Assembly (NCBI GenBank): GCA_029338735.1
Contig: JAQYAY010000012.1
Span: 32,924 to 96,923, forward strand
DNA length: 64,000 bases
Direction: 5' to 3'
DNA from: Lachnospiraceae bacterium
GTDB taxonomy: Bacteria > Bacillota > Clostridia > Lachnospirales > Lachnospiraceae
The notes beneath the pieces are model-generated. The model saw only the letters and a program-made list of their open reading frames with translations. It was not told where the DNA came from and ran no database searches. Numbering within the stretch: position 1 is the stretch's first letter; each line of letters begins with the position of its first letter. Below are positions 18,482-28,129 of the stretch, piece after piece. The position numbers and the translations under genes are program-made.

Positions 18482-19261
18482 TCAGCCTTCTTCTATTATA
18501 CTTAAAATCTTTGACAGTTCAAGCCTTCCTCCGAAAATATCAAGTGCACTTCCTATCGTCACATCTATACGTCCATCTGTCAGCTTCCTGATTTCTCGCA
18601 GATCATCGTAGCTTCCGACTCCTCCGGCGTAGGTGAGGGGCACACCATCATAGTCAGAAAGTATTGACAGCAGCTGTTCATCTGCTCCTGCCTTTTTCCC
18701 TTCTACATCTGCTGCATGGATCAGATATTCATCACTGTAATCATCGAGATATGACAACAGATCAGGAGACAGCTTCTGATCTGTGAACTTCTGCCATCTG
18801 TCAGTCACTACGTAATATTCGTTGTCTCTCTTACGGCATGACAGATCAAGCACTATATGCTCTCTCCCTGCCACACTCACAAGTCTCTTCAGACAGTCCA
18901 TCTGTATCTGCCCATCTGAGAAAATAAAGCTTGTGAAAATACCATGTGATGCGCCTGCATCAAGGAACTCTGATACATTCGTATCATCGAGTCCGCCGCC
19001 AGCCATCAGGCCGCTTGGATACGTCTGCAGCGCAAGAAGTGCCTGCTTCTTTGATGCCTCATACTCAGCCGTACCACGGGCATTGAGCATGATGACATGC
19101 CCACCGGTGAGTCCCATCTGCTGATACATCAGAGCATAGTATGCGCTGTCCTTATCAGCCACGAAATTTTCAGTCGCAGAGTCCGTCTCATCCCGCAGAC
19201 TCCCGCCAACAATCTGTTTCACTTTTCCATCATGGATGTCTATACAAGGTCTGAATTTCAT
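18482..19261 (-). CDS. hisA: Eukaryotic-type HisA, ProFAR isomerase
   Basis: 259 residues from the ATG at 19261. TIM-barrel isomerase of histidine synthesis, converting ProFAR to PRFAR. It resembles the fungal/plant HIS6 type rather than classic bacterial HisA: start MKFRPCIDIHDGKVKQIVGG, GGHVIMLNARG, LMAGGGLDDTNV and PLTYAGGVGSYDDL. No other his biosynthetic gene is nearby; it heads an operon with dapF and dapL. It has no Shine-Dalgarno site; the promoter -10 is 6 bases before the ATG, so the mRNA is probably leaderless. A longer frame from an ATG at 19297 lies in the terminator and is unlikely. Confidence 0.88.
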   Translation of the reverse strand: MKFRPCIDIHDGKVKQIVGGSLRDETDSATENFVADKDSAYYALMYQQMGLTGGHVIMLNARGTAEYEASKKQALLALQTYPSGLMAGGGLDDTNVSEFLDAGASHGIFTSFIFSDGQIQMDCLKRLVSVAGREHIVLDLSCRKRDNEYYVVTDRWQKFTDQKLSPDLLSYLDDYSDEYLIHAADVEGKKAGADEQLLSILSDYDGVPLTYAGGVGSYDDLREIRKLTDGRIDVTIGSALDIFGGRLELSKILSIIEEG

Positions 19262-19267
19262 AAATCT

Positions 19268-19296
19268 ATTATAGCGAAAAAAAAGCGACGGGTCCA
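19268..19296 (-). promoter_or_regulatory. Promoter of hisA-dapF-dapL, embedded in a terminator
   Basis: Minus strand: -35-like TGGACC (19291-19296), a 17-base spacer and -10 TATAAT (19268-19273), then 6 bases to the ATG. The -35 lies in the loop and 3' arm of the preceding terminator and its T-run forms the spacer. Confidence 0.6.
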
Positions 19297-19306
19297 TACC
19301 CGCCGC
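19277..19306 (-). terminator. Terminator of the heptad-repeat gene
   Basis: Minus strand arms GCGGCGGGT and ACCCGTCGC around ATGG, followed by eight T, 12 bases after the stop of the upstream gene. Confidence 0.88.
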
Positions 19307-19317
19307 AAAAGTTATTA

Positions 19318-21756
19318 TCAGTCTTCATCATCCGACGAAATCGCATCAAATCTGTAAAGGAACTTGACAGCGCCGTTCTTGCCATCGGCAATACCAGTGA
19401 AACTCTGATAGCTCTCACCAGCATCTATTGCGGCACGAAGGTGATTAGCAAGAGGCTTGATGTCACCATTATAGGCATTGATCAGCTTCTCGATGCCTTC
19501 CTTGTTGAACTTCACGACACCATCATAGAGCTCGTCTGCACCATCAGCAAGTGAGCCTGATCCATCATAGAGCTGGTCGATTCCAGAACCAAGCTTTGTA
19601 GAACCATTGTATAGCTTATTGACGCCAGTAGAGATCTGACCTGCACCAGATGCGAGCTGTGAAGCACCGCCTGTAAGCCTGTCATTATTGGCAACGAGCT
19701 TCTGGCTGCCTGAATAGAGTTTATCTACACCATCAAGGAGTGCATTGACCTGAGTTGAAAGGCCTGAAATATTGGACAGATTAACTCCACTTATATCTGC
19801 TGAATTAACAGCAGAATTCAGAGTATCAATTCCGGCACCGAGCTGCTTCTGACCATCGGCAAGCTTCTTCACTCCGGCATTTGCCTGAGTCATTCCATCG
19901 CTTACACTCTTTGCACCATCAGCCAGCTTTGAAGAACCATCAGCCAGCTGCTTGCTGCCATCTGTCAGCTTCTTTACCTGTCCCTGTACTGCCTCACTCT
20001 TCAATGTACTTTCGAGCTGCCTGCCTGCTGTATCAAGAGCTGTCTTTGCGGCCTGAACCTGATGCAGTCCGTCAAGAACTGTGTAGTATGTAGCAGTAGC
20101 CTTCGTAGCATCTCCACCATTGGCCTGTGCAAGTGCTGTGATCATCTGTTGCTGTCCTGCAGTGAGCTTTGTCACAACAGTATCTATATTGTCAAGAGTA
20201 ATCTTCTCGTCAGCTCCGAGAATTCCGCTCTGACGGAGAAGTCCGAGAACCTGCTCGGTATTGAGCTTCTGATTGATCTCATTTGTCAGCTGCCTATCTG
20301 ACTGGGCTGTGAACAGTGTGCCTGCACCATTCAGTACTGATGAGATCTGTCCGATTCCCTTGTCAAGAGCAGACGCTCCACTTGATACCTGAGAAGCTGC
20401 ATCTGATACCTGCTTTGATCCGGCAGTCAGCTTGTCCATGCTGCTGACAAGTCCTGGATTCTTGTCCGTGCCATCACCATTGTATCCGGCAACGAGCTGA
20501 TCAGAACCCTTCTTCAGTGCTGCAACACCTGTAGACAGCTGCTGTAACTGCTGTACGAGATTGCTGCCTGAGAGCTGCTTTGTAAGTACCGGGACCAGTG
20601 TCTTTACAGGAGCGAGACTGCTGCGAAGCTGTCCGATTCCTCCATTCAGTTGTGAAACCCCGTTTGTATATGTCTTGAGTCCCTTTGAAAGCGTTCCTGC
20701 GCCATTTGAGAAAGTTCCCATACTCTTCTGAAGAGTACCAAGTCCGTTCGTGATCTGGCTGTTGCCATCCTTCAGCTGACCAGCGCCATCCTGTAGCTTC
20801 GTAGCACCATTACTCAGCTGCTTGCTGCCATCCTCTAGCTGCTTCGTAGCATCTGTGAGCTTGTCCATATCAGAGCTCAGATCATCCGTGCTCTCAGAGT
20901 TCGAAGTCAGGAGATTGGATGCATCGACAAGAGCTGTCATCTGAGTCTCAAGATCGAAATCTTTCACATCAGCCTCGACATCAAATGACTCAGGAAGTGA
21001 CAGATCCTTGTCGAAAGAACCGCCAGCCTTTTCAAGAGAATCCCTGACTCCCGGAAGTGCATATCCGAGGACGATTGACTTCGTACCATTCTGTACGATA
21101 CGGCCGTTAGTCACTTTTACATTGGAAAAATCATCGTTTAAGATCATTCCTGTAATGGCTGCAAATGGAACAACAACTGATACTTTCTCGCCGTTTACTT
21201 TTTCCTCGAAATTCGTATTGTTCGTATAGTCATAATGGATCTTCACATGACCGCTCTGACCAGCAAGCTCGTCAGGAGTCACTTCATTTCCATCAAGCGT
21301 ATAGGTGACTTTTACAGAGACAGGAGCCTGCTTCGTTGTATGACCCTGATAGTAGATATCATTGCCATCAGCCTGCCAGGTGAGCTTGTCACCATCCTGA
21401 GTGAACTTCTCATTACCATTCGTATTCGTGATGTCTGTCAGATCCTCTGCTACATCATCAATTGTATCCTCGCCGTCCTTATTGATGAGGTGAGATGCAA
21501 CGATTGTATCAGATACTGAGCCATCCGGCTTGGAGATCAGGTAGACTGTCTCATCCTTGTCGAGATCCTTGCTCTCCACTTTTACATGATCACCGTTTAT
21601 CAGGCTGTTTGTCGTCTGTTCAGTCGCAGAAGCCTTATCTGCCATAGCTGTGTACTGAACTGAGCCTGTTGCCACAAGTCCTACAACGAGGGCGCCGGCA
21701 ACAACTCTGATGATATATTTTTTCTTAAAAATCTTTCTTAATTCAGGTAACTTCAT
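19318..21756 (-). CDS. Heptad-repeat (YhgE/Pip-like) cell-surface protein
   Basis: 812 residues from the ATG at 21756 (GGAGAAA site). An N-terminal membrane segment (about 14-32) is followed by a mixed domain to about 290, then long Leu-x-x-Gly heptad repeats (about 295-765), such as KLADGSKQLADGSSKLADG patterns, in two blocks separated by a helical region. Such repeats occur in YhgE/Pip (phage infection protein) and in MmpL-associated proteins. Unlike YhgE/Pip it has no C-terminal membrane domain: it ends in a short acidic tail. It is downstream of the MMPL gene in one operon, so an envelope role as the extracellular partner of that transporter is likely (inference). Confidence 0.75.
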   Translation of the reverse strand: MKLPELRKIFKKKYIIRVVAGALVVGLVATGSVQYTAMADKASATEQTTNSLINGDHVKVESKDLDKDETVYLISKPDGSVSDTIVASHLINKDGEDTIDDVAEDLTDITNTNGNEKFTQDGDKLTWQADGNDIYYQGHTTKQAPVSVKVTYTLDGNEVTPDELAGQSGHVKIHYDYTNNTNFEEKVNGEKVSVVVPFAAITGMILNDDFSNVKVTNGRIVQNGTKSIVLGYALPGVRDSLEKAGGSFDKDLSLPESFDVEADVKDFDLETQMTALVDASNLLTSNSESTDDLSSDMDKLTDATKQLEDGSKQLSNGATKLQDGAGQLKDGNSQITNGLGTLQKSMGTFSNGAGTLSKGLKTYTNGVSQLNGGIGQLRSSLAPVKTLVPVLTKQLSGSNLVQQLQQLSTGVAALKKGSDQLVAGYNGDGTDKNPGLVSSMDKLTAGSKQVSDAASQVSSGASALDKGIGQISSVLNGAGTLFTAQSDRQLTNEINQKLNTEQVLGLLRQSGILGADEKITLDNIDTVVTKLTAGQQQMITALAQANGGDATKATATYYTVLDGLHQVQAAKTALDTAGRQLESTLKSEAVQGQVKKLTDGSKQLADGSSKLADGAKSVSDGMTQANAGVKKLADGQKQLGAGIDTLNSAVNSADISGVNLSNISGLSTQVNALLDGVDKLYSGSQKLVANNDRLTGGASQLASGAGQISTGVNKLYNGSTKLGSGIDQLYDGSGSLADGADELYDGVVKFNKEGIEKLINAYNGDIKPLANHLRAAIDAGESYQSFTGIADGKNGAVKFLYRFDAISSDDED

Positions 21757-21776
21757 AATGTTTCTCCTTTCATCTA

Positions 21777-23858
21777 TCATCTATCAGCTTTCGGCCTGAA
21801 ACCGGCACTTGTGTGAATTATTATCTTATCAAATATCATAAACATCGACGGCAGCATGAAGATTACAACCACCATACTGATCAGTGCACCTCTTGCCATG
21901 AGCATGCAGAGGGATGAGATCATGTCGATGTCAGAGTAGATTGCAACTCCGAATGTAGCTCCGAAGAATGTAAGTGCTGATGCAACGATCGAGGTGATCG
22001 ACCCGTGCAGTGCATCGGTGATGGCATCCTTCTTCTCCATTCCATTGTACCGGTTCGTCTTGTACCTGTTCGTCATAAGTATTGCGTAGTCTACGGTAGA
22101 ACCCAGCTGGATAGTACCTATGACAATGCTTGCAATGAACGGCAGCGTCACATTCGTGTAATAAGGAATACCCATATTGATGGCGATAGCAAACTCGATG
22201 ACAGCCACCAGAATAACAGGTATCGAAATCGACCTGAACGAAATCAGGATGATAAAGAACACGATAATGATTGATACCGCATTTACACGATTGAAGTCTG
22301 TATTCGTGACATCGACCAGGTCCCTCGTACAAGGAGCCTCACCTATGAGCATTGCTGACTTGTCATAGCTCTTGATGATCTTCTCAATCTGATTACACTG
22401 CTTATTGACCGCTGATGTAGCTGTCGCGTAATCGGATGTGACGATCATCAGCTGCTTGTCTCCGTTATTGATCTCTTCCTTTATATTCTGAGGAATGATA
22501 TCAGATGGAATCATAGGACCTGTCAGTGAATCAGCAGATACTGCCATCTTGACACCCGGAAGCTTCTGGATGTCATTGATCATCTTATCCGACTGTTCTG
22601 CCGGCAGATCTGCATCTGCAATGATGACAGAAGTTGCACCCATCTTGAAATCACTGTTCATCTTTTCATTGGCCTGCTTGCTCTTCATCGAATCAGGAAG
22701 TCTGCCTGCGAGGTCGTAGTACACCTTCGTGTGATTCTGTCCATAGAATGCAGGAACTATCAACAGAAGGAAGATCACGAAAAATACATAGCAGTGCTTT
22801 ACTACCCAGTTGGCGATTTTTCCGAGGTCCGGCATGATGACCTTGTGATTCGTCTTGCGGACGATCGGGTCGAATACCAGGATCAGTGACGGCAGGATGG
22901 TCACGCAGGAAACGAGTCCGAACAGAACACCTTTGGCCATTACGATACCGAGGTCAAGACCGATTCTAAAGCTCATGAAGCACAGAGCTATGAAACCTGC
23001 GATCGTTGTCGTCGAAGAACCCGCTATTGAAAGGAAAGTCTTACTGATGGCATGTGCCATTGCAGTCTTATTATCCTCTTTGAATACGTCCTGCTGCTCT
23101 TCGTAGCTGTGCCACAGGAAAATCGAATAGTCCATCGTGACACCGAGCTGCAGGACAGCTGCCAGGGCCTGCGTCACATACGAGATCTCTCCCTGGATGA
23201 AGTTCGTACCGAGATTGTACAGAACCGCCATTCCTATTGATACCAGGAAAAGGAAAGGCACAAAGGCCGAATCCAGTGTGATCATCAGGACTATGAGACA
23301 GAGTACAACTGCGATGATGACGTATATAGGAACCTCTTTCTCTGAGAGGTTTGCCGTGTCATTTATGACTGAAGCCATACCTGATACGAAGCACTGCTTA
23401 CTTAGCTTTGCATTCATGGTATTCAGGGCCTTCATCGTACCATCAGCGGCCATACCCTGATCAAACAGAATGACCATCAGATCCGAATTCTTGTCTGCAT
23501 TGTGGATGAACTTGTATGCCTTCTCAGGAAGTGCTTCCTTCGGGATATTCATGTCCATCACTGATCCGTACCAGAGAACTTTCTTGACATGAGGGATATC
23601 TGAAATAGTATCCGCTGTCTTCTTCAGGTCCTTGTTGTCCATACCTTCGACTACAACGAATGAGTAGGCACCTGTTCCGAAATCCTTCAGCAGGATGTCC
23701 TGTCCTTTCATTGTGTCGATGTTTTTTGGCAGATACGAAAGAATATCGTAATTGACTCTCGTGTTCGCGTAGCTGATCAATGAAGGTATCAGCAACAGCA
23801 CAGCAAGGATCAGAATTACGAATCTGCTCTTTACTACTGCCTTTCCAAATTTTAACAT
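21777..23858 (-). CDS. MMPL/RND superfamily transporter
   Basis: 693 residues from the ATG at 23858 (upstream CGGAG; the frame runs on to a GTG at 23900). It has about twelve membrane segments: one N-terminal, a loop domain, five segments, then the same pattern repeated, as in MmpL/RND lipid or hydrophobe exporters and the Patched-like group. The GVTMDYSIF and GSTVDYAIL motifs (Asp-Tyr pairs in the fourth segment of each half) are the proton-relay signature. It is co-transcribed with the heptad-repeat protein. The cargo is unknown. Confidence 0.9.
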   Translation of the reverse strand: MLKFGKAVVKSRFVILILAVLLLIPSLISYANTRVNYDILSYLPKNIDTMKGQDILLKDFGTGAYSFVVVEGMDNKDLKKTADTISDIPHVKKVLWYGSVMDMNIPKEALPEKAYKFIHNADKNSDLMVILFDQGMAADGTMKALNTMNAKLSKQCFVSGMASVINDTANLSEKEVPIYVIIAVVLCLIVLMITLDSAFVPFLFLVSIGMAVLYNLGTNFIQGEISYVTQALAAVLQLGVTMDYSIFLWHSYEEQQDVFKEDNKTAMAHAISKTFLSIAGSSTTTIAGFIALCFMSFRIGLDLGIVMAKGVLFGLVSCVTILPSLILVFDPIVRKTNHKVIMPDLGKIANWVVKHCYVFFVIFLLLIVPAFYGQNHTKVYYDLAGRLPDSMKSKQANEKMNSDFKMGATSVIIADADLPAEQSDKMINDIQKLPGVKMAVSADSLTGPMIPSDIIPQNIKEEINNGDKQLMIVTSDYATATSAVNKQCNQIEKIIKSYDKSAMLIGEAPCTRDLVDVTNTDFNRVNAVSIIIVFFIILISFRSISIPVILVAVIEFAIAINMGIPYYTNVTLPFIASIVIGTIQLGSTVDYAILMTNRYKTNRYNGMEKKDAITDALHGSITSIVASALTFFGATFGVAIYSDIDMISSLCMLMARGALISMVVVIFMLPSMFMIFDKIIIHTSAGFRPKADR

Positions 23859-23905
23859 CTGAAACTTTTCACTCCGTTTCTTTAAACATAATCTTTTCAC
23901 AAATT

Positions 23906-23934
23906 ATTATAAAAAAATAAGACCCGTAATTGAA
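23906..23934 (-). promoter_or_regulatory. Promoter of the MMPL operon, overlapping a terminator
   Basis: Minus strand: weak -35 TTCAAT (23929-23934), a 17-base spacer and -10 TATAAT (23906-23911). The spacer contains the T-run of the preceding terminator. Confidence 0.5.
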
Positions 23935-23950
23935 TATTCAATCGCGGGTC
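23911..23950 (-). terminator. Terminator of the amino acid ABC operon
   Basis: GACCCG and CGGGTC arms enclose a perfect palindrome ATTGAATATTCAAT, followed by TTA and seven T on the minus strand, 44 bases after the ATPase gene. Confidence 0.85.
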
Positions 23951-23993
23951 GCATGTATTTTTTAAATATACATTTTGAGTTAATTGTAATTGT

Positions 23994-24743
23994 TCAGAAT
24001 TTACCAAGGAACTGCCGGGTTCTCTCATTAGTGGAAGCAAAAACCTTCTCAGGCGTATCATTTTCTATGATGACACCCTTCTCCATGAAGATGATCCTGT
24101 CAGAAACCTCTCTTGCAAACTGCATCTCATGAGTGACAATGACCATCGTCATCTTCTCTGCTGCAAGCTGCTTGATGACTCTCAGAATCTCCTGAGTCAG
24201 CTCAGGGTCAAGTGCCGATGTAGGTTCATCGAAATACAGGATGTCGGGCTTCATTGCAAGTGCCCTGGCAATTGCCACTCTCTGCTTCTGTCCACCTGAG
24301 AGCTCACACGGATACGCATCTGCCTTATCAGACAGTCCAACTTTTTCAAGAAGTTCCCTGGCCTCTTTAAAAACCTCTGCCTTGTCTCTCTTCTGATTGT
24401 GGATAGGGGCATCGGTAATATTCCGAAGCACGTTAAAATGCGGAAACAGTTCGAAGTTCTGGAACACCAGTCCGAAATATCCTTTGGCTTTTCTTATATG
24501 ATCCTTTGACGCATAGACAGAATGGCCGTTCACACTCTTTACGACTTCATCGCCCATATACGCAAGGCTGCCGTCATCCATTGTCTCAAGGAATGTCGCA
24601 CAACGGAGAAGTGTAGATTTTCCTGAACCGGACGGACCTATGATGCTGACGACTTCGCCCTTGTCGACGAAGAGGCTGATGTCCTTTAATACCTCTGTAT
24701 CGTCAAAGCTTTTCTTTATATGATTTATCTCAACAATATGCAT
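23994..24743 (-). CDS. Polar amino acid ABC transporter, ATP-binding protein
   Basis: 249-residue ATPase of the GlnQ/ArtP type. Walker [14 protein letters not shown]-loop [13 protein letters not shown], signature [15 protein letters not shown], Walker [15 protein letters not shown] and switch VTHEM are all present. It is the last gene of a three-gene importer operon, 8 bases after the permease. The exact amino acid cannot be read from the sequence. Confidence 0.94.
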   Translation of the reverse strand: MHIVEINHIKKSFDDTEVLKDISLFVDKGEVVSIIGPSGSGKSTLLRCATFLETMDDGSLAYMGDEVVKSVNGHSVYASKDHIRKAKGYFGLVFQNFELFPHFNVLRNITDAPIHNQKRDKAEVFKEARELLEKVGLSDKADAYPCELSGGQKQRVAIARALAMKPDILYFDEPTSALDPELTQEILRVIKQLAAEKMTMVIVTHEMQFAREVSDRIIFMEKGVIIENDTPEKVFASTNERTRQFLGKF

Positions 24744-24751
24744 TCTTACAC

Positions 24752-25405
24752 CTAAATACTGTAATATGACATGCTCTTCTCAATGCGTGCCATGATCCAT
24801 GCTACTACTGCATTGAAAATGAAGTAGAAGACGCCTGCTGCCATCAGAGGACCTACGTTATGGACTGCCGCTGAAAGAGCCTTCGCCTCTGTAAACATCT
24901 CCGCATAAGCGATTGAGAATGAAAGGGACGTGTCCTTTACCAGAGTGATGACCTCATTCGTGATCGATGGAAGTATCCTCTTCCAGACCTGTGGAAGAAC
25001 TATGGCGAAAAATGTCCTGCTCTTCGAATATCCGAGCACCTCGGCTGCCTCATACTGTCCCTGAGGGATTGAGCCAAAGCCCGAGCGGTATATCTCTGCA
25101 AAATATGCTGCATAGTTGAGAGAAAAAGCGATGATTACCGCTATTCCTCTGTACGCCGGTGTTGTGGATACTCCGAATATATAGTAGGGTCCGAAATAGA
25201 TGACTATGAGCTGCAGCATCAGAGGCGTTCCACGCATGATGGCTATGTAGATCCTCATGATCCATGAAAGGACCGGATTCTTCGATACTCTGCCGAAATA
25301 TATCAGAAAGCCTAATGGCAGGGAAAAAACGAGTGTCAGAACGAAGATCTGTATCGTCGTGAGCATTCCCTGTCCGAGTTCAAGAAGTATAGTTGCTATA
25401 TCCAT
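24752..25405 (-). CDS. Polar amino acid ABC transporter, permease
   Basis: 217-residue HisM/GlnP-type permease with about five membrane segments. The conserved EAA loop reads [24 protein letters not shown], shown here only in part. One gene encodes both halves of a homodimeric channel. Its ATG overlaps the end of the binding-protein gene. Confidence 0.93.
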   Translation of the reverse strand: MDIATILLELGQGMLTTIQIFVLTLVFSLPLGFLIYFGRVSKNPVLSWIMRIYIAIMRGTPLMLQLIVIYFGPYYIFGVSTTPAYRGIAVIIAFSLNYAAYFAEIYRSGFGSIPQGQYEAAEVLGYSKSRTFFAIVLPQVWKRILPSITNEVITLVKDTSLSFSIAYAEMFTEAKALSAAVHNVGPLMAAGVFYFIFNAVVAWIMARIEKSMSYYSI

Positions 25406-26259
25406 TATTTGCTCTCACCTAAAATGCTGACGTTCTCACCGAACCACTTCTTTGAGATCTTCTCAAAGGTTCCATCCTCATCCATCTCGTGAAGTGCCTT
25501 GTTCACCTGATCGCGAAGTGCGCCATTTCCCTTCTTGAAGCCTACTGCATACTGCTCTGAGCTGATCTCATCCGGCAGAATCGTAAACTCATCCTTCTTG
25601 TTCTTGATCTGGTCAAGTGCTACGAACTTGTCCATTGCGACTGCATCTACGGCTCCTGACTCGAGGTCCATCATGGCTGTATTGTAATCTGCTACTGAGA
25701 TCATCTGTGCAAAGCTGTTCTTCAGATCCTTATTCTCATCACTATTAAGGGCTGACTCTGCTGATGAATCCTTCTGCACATCTACTGTCTTGCCCTTGAG
25801 TCCGCTATTATCCTTGATGCCGCTATTGCTCTTGACCACGAATACCTGGGCATTGTCCATATAGCAGTCTGACCAGGTATATGCATCCTCACGGCCATTG
25901 ATCGTGAATCCGTTCCAGATACAGTCGATCGTTCCACTTGAGAGCTCCATATCCTTGGCATCCCAGTCGATCGGCTGGAGTACTATTTCCTGTCCGAGCC
26001 TCTTCGCGGTCTCCTTCGCAAGGTCTATATCAAATCCTGTAAACTCTCCATCGTCACCTACATATCCGAACGGTGGGAAGTTCTGGTCGAAACCTACGAT
26101 AAATACCTTGTCGGTATTCTTCACGGCCTTGGTCTTCTTATTAGAAACCTTTGTAGTGCTATCTCCTGATGAAGCCTTGCCGCTTCCGCCGCATGCCATA
26201 AGGGAGAATGCTGTTGCGCCTATGAGTGCTAAGGTGAGTAGTCTCTTGAATACTTTCAT
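25405..26259 (-). CDS. Polar amino acid ABC transporter, substrate-binding lipoprotein
   Basis: 284-residue solute-binding protein of SBP family 3. Signal peptide with lipobox LMAC (Cys at about 23), a Ser/Lys-rich linker, then a mature domain with VGFDQNFPPFGYVGDDGEF and FTGFDIDLAKETAKRLG, typical of glutamine, cystine or arginine binding proteins. A strong GGAGGA site marks it as first in the operon with the permease and ATPase. Confidence 0.93.
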   Translation of the reverse strand: MKVFKRLLTLALIGATAFSLMACGGSGKASSGDSTTKVSNKKTKAVKNTDKVFIVGFDQNFPPFGYVGDDGEFTGFDIDLAKETAKRLGQEIVLQPIDWDAKDMELSSGTIDCIWNGFTINGREDAYTWSDCYMDNAQVFVVKSNSGIKDNSGLKGKTVDVQKDSSAESALNSDENKDLKNSFAQMISVADYNTAMMDLESGAVDAVAMDKFVALDQIKNKKDEFTILPDEISSEQYAVGFKKGNGALRDQVNKALHEMDEDGTFEKISKKWFGENVSILGESK

Positions 26260-26314
26260 TTTGTCCTCCAGAAATCAATTTCCTAATTTACTACTTTAAT
26301 GCACTAATAAGGTA

Positions 26315-28057
26315 TCACAATAACATCGTAAATTCAAGAGGTATATTACTGTCGCCCATGGACTTCCTAAAATCATATGTTTTATCACAGTATTTCAAGA
26401 TTCCCGGTCTGTGTGTTGTGACTACAGTCAGCCTGGACTCCTTGTCCCTCATTATATTTGCAATGACCTTTTCTTCTGTCGCAAGGTCCAGGGCTGAGGT
26501 TGCTTCATCAAGGACAAGGATTGGTGCCTTACGGAGAATGGCACGGGCGATTGCGATTCGCTGGATCTGACCTGATGAGAAGCCGTTCCCGCCTTCGAGG
26601 ACTTCGGAGTCCAGTCCGCCTCTTTCTGATACGAAGTCCCAGGCACAGGCACATTTCAACGCTTCTATCATCTCTTCATCAGAAGCCTGCGGATCTGCCG
26701 CCTGCAGATTCTCCCTGACACTGCCTGAGAACATCGTACTCTTCTGTGGCACTATCGAGAAAAATTTTCTGGTCGATGCTGACAATGGCAGTTCCTTGCC
26801 ATCACAGCTCACATATGCCTTTCCTTCTGAAAGTCTGACTAGTGATAAGAGACATCTTATAAATGTAGTCTTGCCTTCTCCCGATGGTCCGACACAGGCA
26901 TAGGCTTTGCCTTTCTCCATTTCAAGAGAGACATCTTTAAATATGTAATCATCTGACCCCTCATAATGGAATGATGCATTCTCAAAATGAACTGTGAAAT
27001 CATCCTTTCTCATATCAGGCAGCATCTTCAGTGTCTTTGGATCATCTGAGAAGTCATCCTTATCCATATCAATGATTTCAAGAATTCGACGTGCTGATGT
27101 ATCAAGAGAAATAGCCTGTGAAAATGATGAACCTAGCGAATTTACAGATCCTGTAAGTGTTCCTGACAGGCTTAAGAACATGGTCATCGTACCATATGAG
27201 ATAAAACCGGACCACACGCGGTAAATACCCCAGCCATAGGAAGAGTAACTGACAAGAAGACCGGCAAGACTTATGATTATAGATGATGCAATAGTCATGT
27301 TATTGTAGTCTATCTTCATACGATTGAACTCCTGCAATGATTCTTTAAACCTTGCGGCATATAACCTGAGAAGATCGAATGCTTTAATAAAACCTATATT
27401 TGAAAATGTTTCCTGAGTAAATCCATATATATCGGAATTTTTCTTAGAACTGGCAAGGGAATTGTTCTGCATTTTCCTTGTCATCTTTCTGGATATCACT
27501 ATTGAAAAAGGAATACCAAGGAGCGCAAATATCGCAAAAGTCCAGTCATACCACAAAACCATTCCCAAGGCTCCCACAAACCTTACAATATTTGTAATAA
27601 CCGCCGGTATAAAGCTCAACACACCAGATGAAATATTTTCCGTATCATTATTAAGTCGCGCTAAAATATCTCCCGAATGATATTTCGAAAGTTTTTCCCA
27701 TTTTGAATCTATCATTCGTCCAAATATTTCAGACTTAATCGACGTTGACACAGTCAGGCTTATCCTAAGTGAAAAATAATTAGTCACCTGTGCTATCGCC
27801 ATATTTACTAATGCAACAACAATAGTCAGAATAAAATATTTAAGCAGCTCCCCTTTTTCCTGACCAGTGATTATATCCACAAGATTTTTAGAAATTAATG
27901 AAGAAAGTAATCCTGTAAAAACACCTGTCAGACTCATTACTGTATAAAAAACAATGCTTCCAATATGCTGTCTGGTAAAATAATATACAAAAGAAATACT
28001 TTTTTTTAATGAGTCTGTATCCAGATTCATCAATCTTCCTATCAGGTTCTTCTTCAT
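26315..28057 (-). CDS. ABC-type exporter (fused membrane and ATPase domains) of the precursor cassette
   Basis: 580-residue half-transporter with about six membrane segments (30-320) and a C-terminal ATPase: Walker A GPSGEGKTTFIR, an altered signature GFSSGQIQRIAIARA (SSGQ for SGGQ), Walker B LVLDEATSALD and the TTHR switch. There is no N-terminal C39 peptidase domain, which fits leader removal by a separate protease such as the S26 domain at 30448-31932. It sits immediately downstream of the small precursor-like gene and past a terminator, so it is probably expressed by read-through at a lower level. Likely cargo is the 130-residue protein (inference). An AAGGAA site sets the start. Confidence 0.85.
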   Translation of the reverse strand: MKKNLIGRLMNLDTDSLKKSISFVYYFTRQHIGSIVFYTVMSLTGVFTGLLSSLISKNLVDIITGQEKGELLKYFILTIVVALVNMAIAQVTNYFSLRISLTVSTSIKSEIFGRMIDSKWEKLSKYHSGDILARLNNDTENISSGVLSFIPAVITNIVRFVGALGMVLWYDWTFAIFALLGIPFSIVISRKMTRKMQNNSLASSKKNSDIYGFTQETFSNIGFIKAFDLLRLYAARFKESLQEFNRMKIDYNNMTIASSIIISLAGLLVSYSSYGWGIYRVWSGFISYGTMTMFLSLSGTLTGSVNSLGSSFSQAISLDTSARRILEIIDMDKDDFSDDPKTLKMLPDMRKDDFTVHFENASFHYEGSDDYIFKDVSLEMEKGKAYACVGPSGEGKTTFIRCLLSLVRLSEGKAYVSCDGKELPLSASTRKFFSIVPQKSTMFSGSVRENLQAADPQASDEEMIEALKCACAWDFVSERGGLDSEVLEGGNGFSSGQIQRIAIARAILRKAPILVLDEATSALDLATEEKVIANIMRDKESRLTVVTTHRPGILKYCDKTYDFRKSMGDSNIPLEFTMLL

Positions 28058-28072
28058 TAATATTCCTTACAC

Positions 28073-28108
28073 AAAAAACAGGGCTTATCATATTTTCGAT
28101 AAGCCCTG
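28073..28108 (-). terminator. Strong terminator between precursor and exporter genes
   Basis: Minus strand: an 11-bp perfect stem (CAGGGCTTATC / GATAAGCCCTG), an 8-base loop and six T. It starts 22 bases after the precursor stop and just before the exporter ribosome site, a layout that gives much more precursor than exporter mRNA. Confidence 0.88.
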
Positions 28109-28129
28109 ATAATAAATTACATAGATATA

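Noticed and set aside
19318..21756. DNA tandem repeats in the heptad-rich gene
   Set aside because: The periodicity is at the protein level (Leu-x-x-Gly) with varied codons, not a DNA repeat array.
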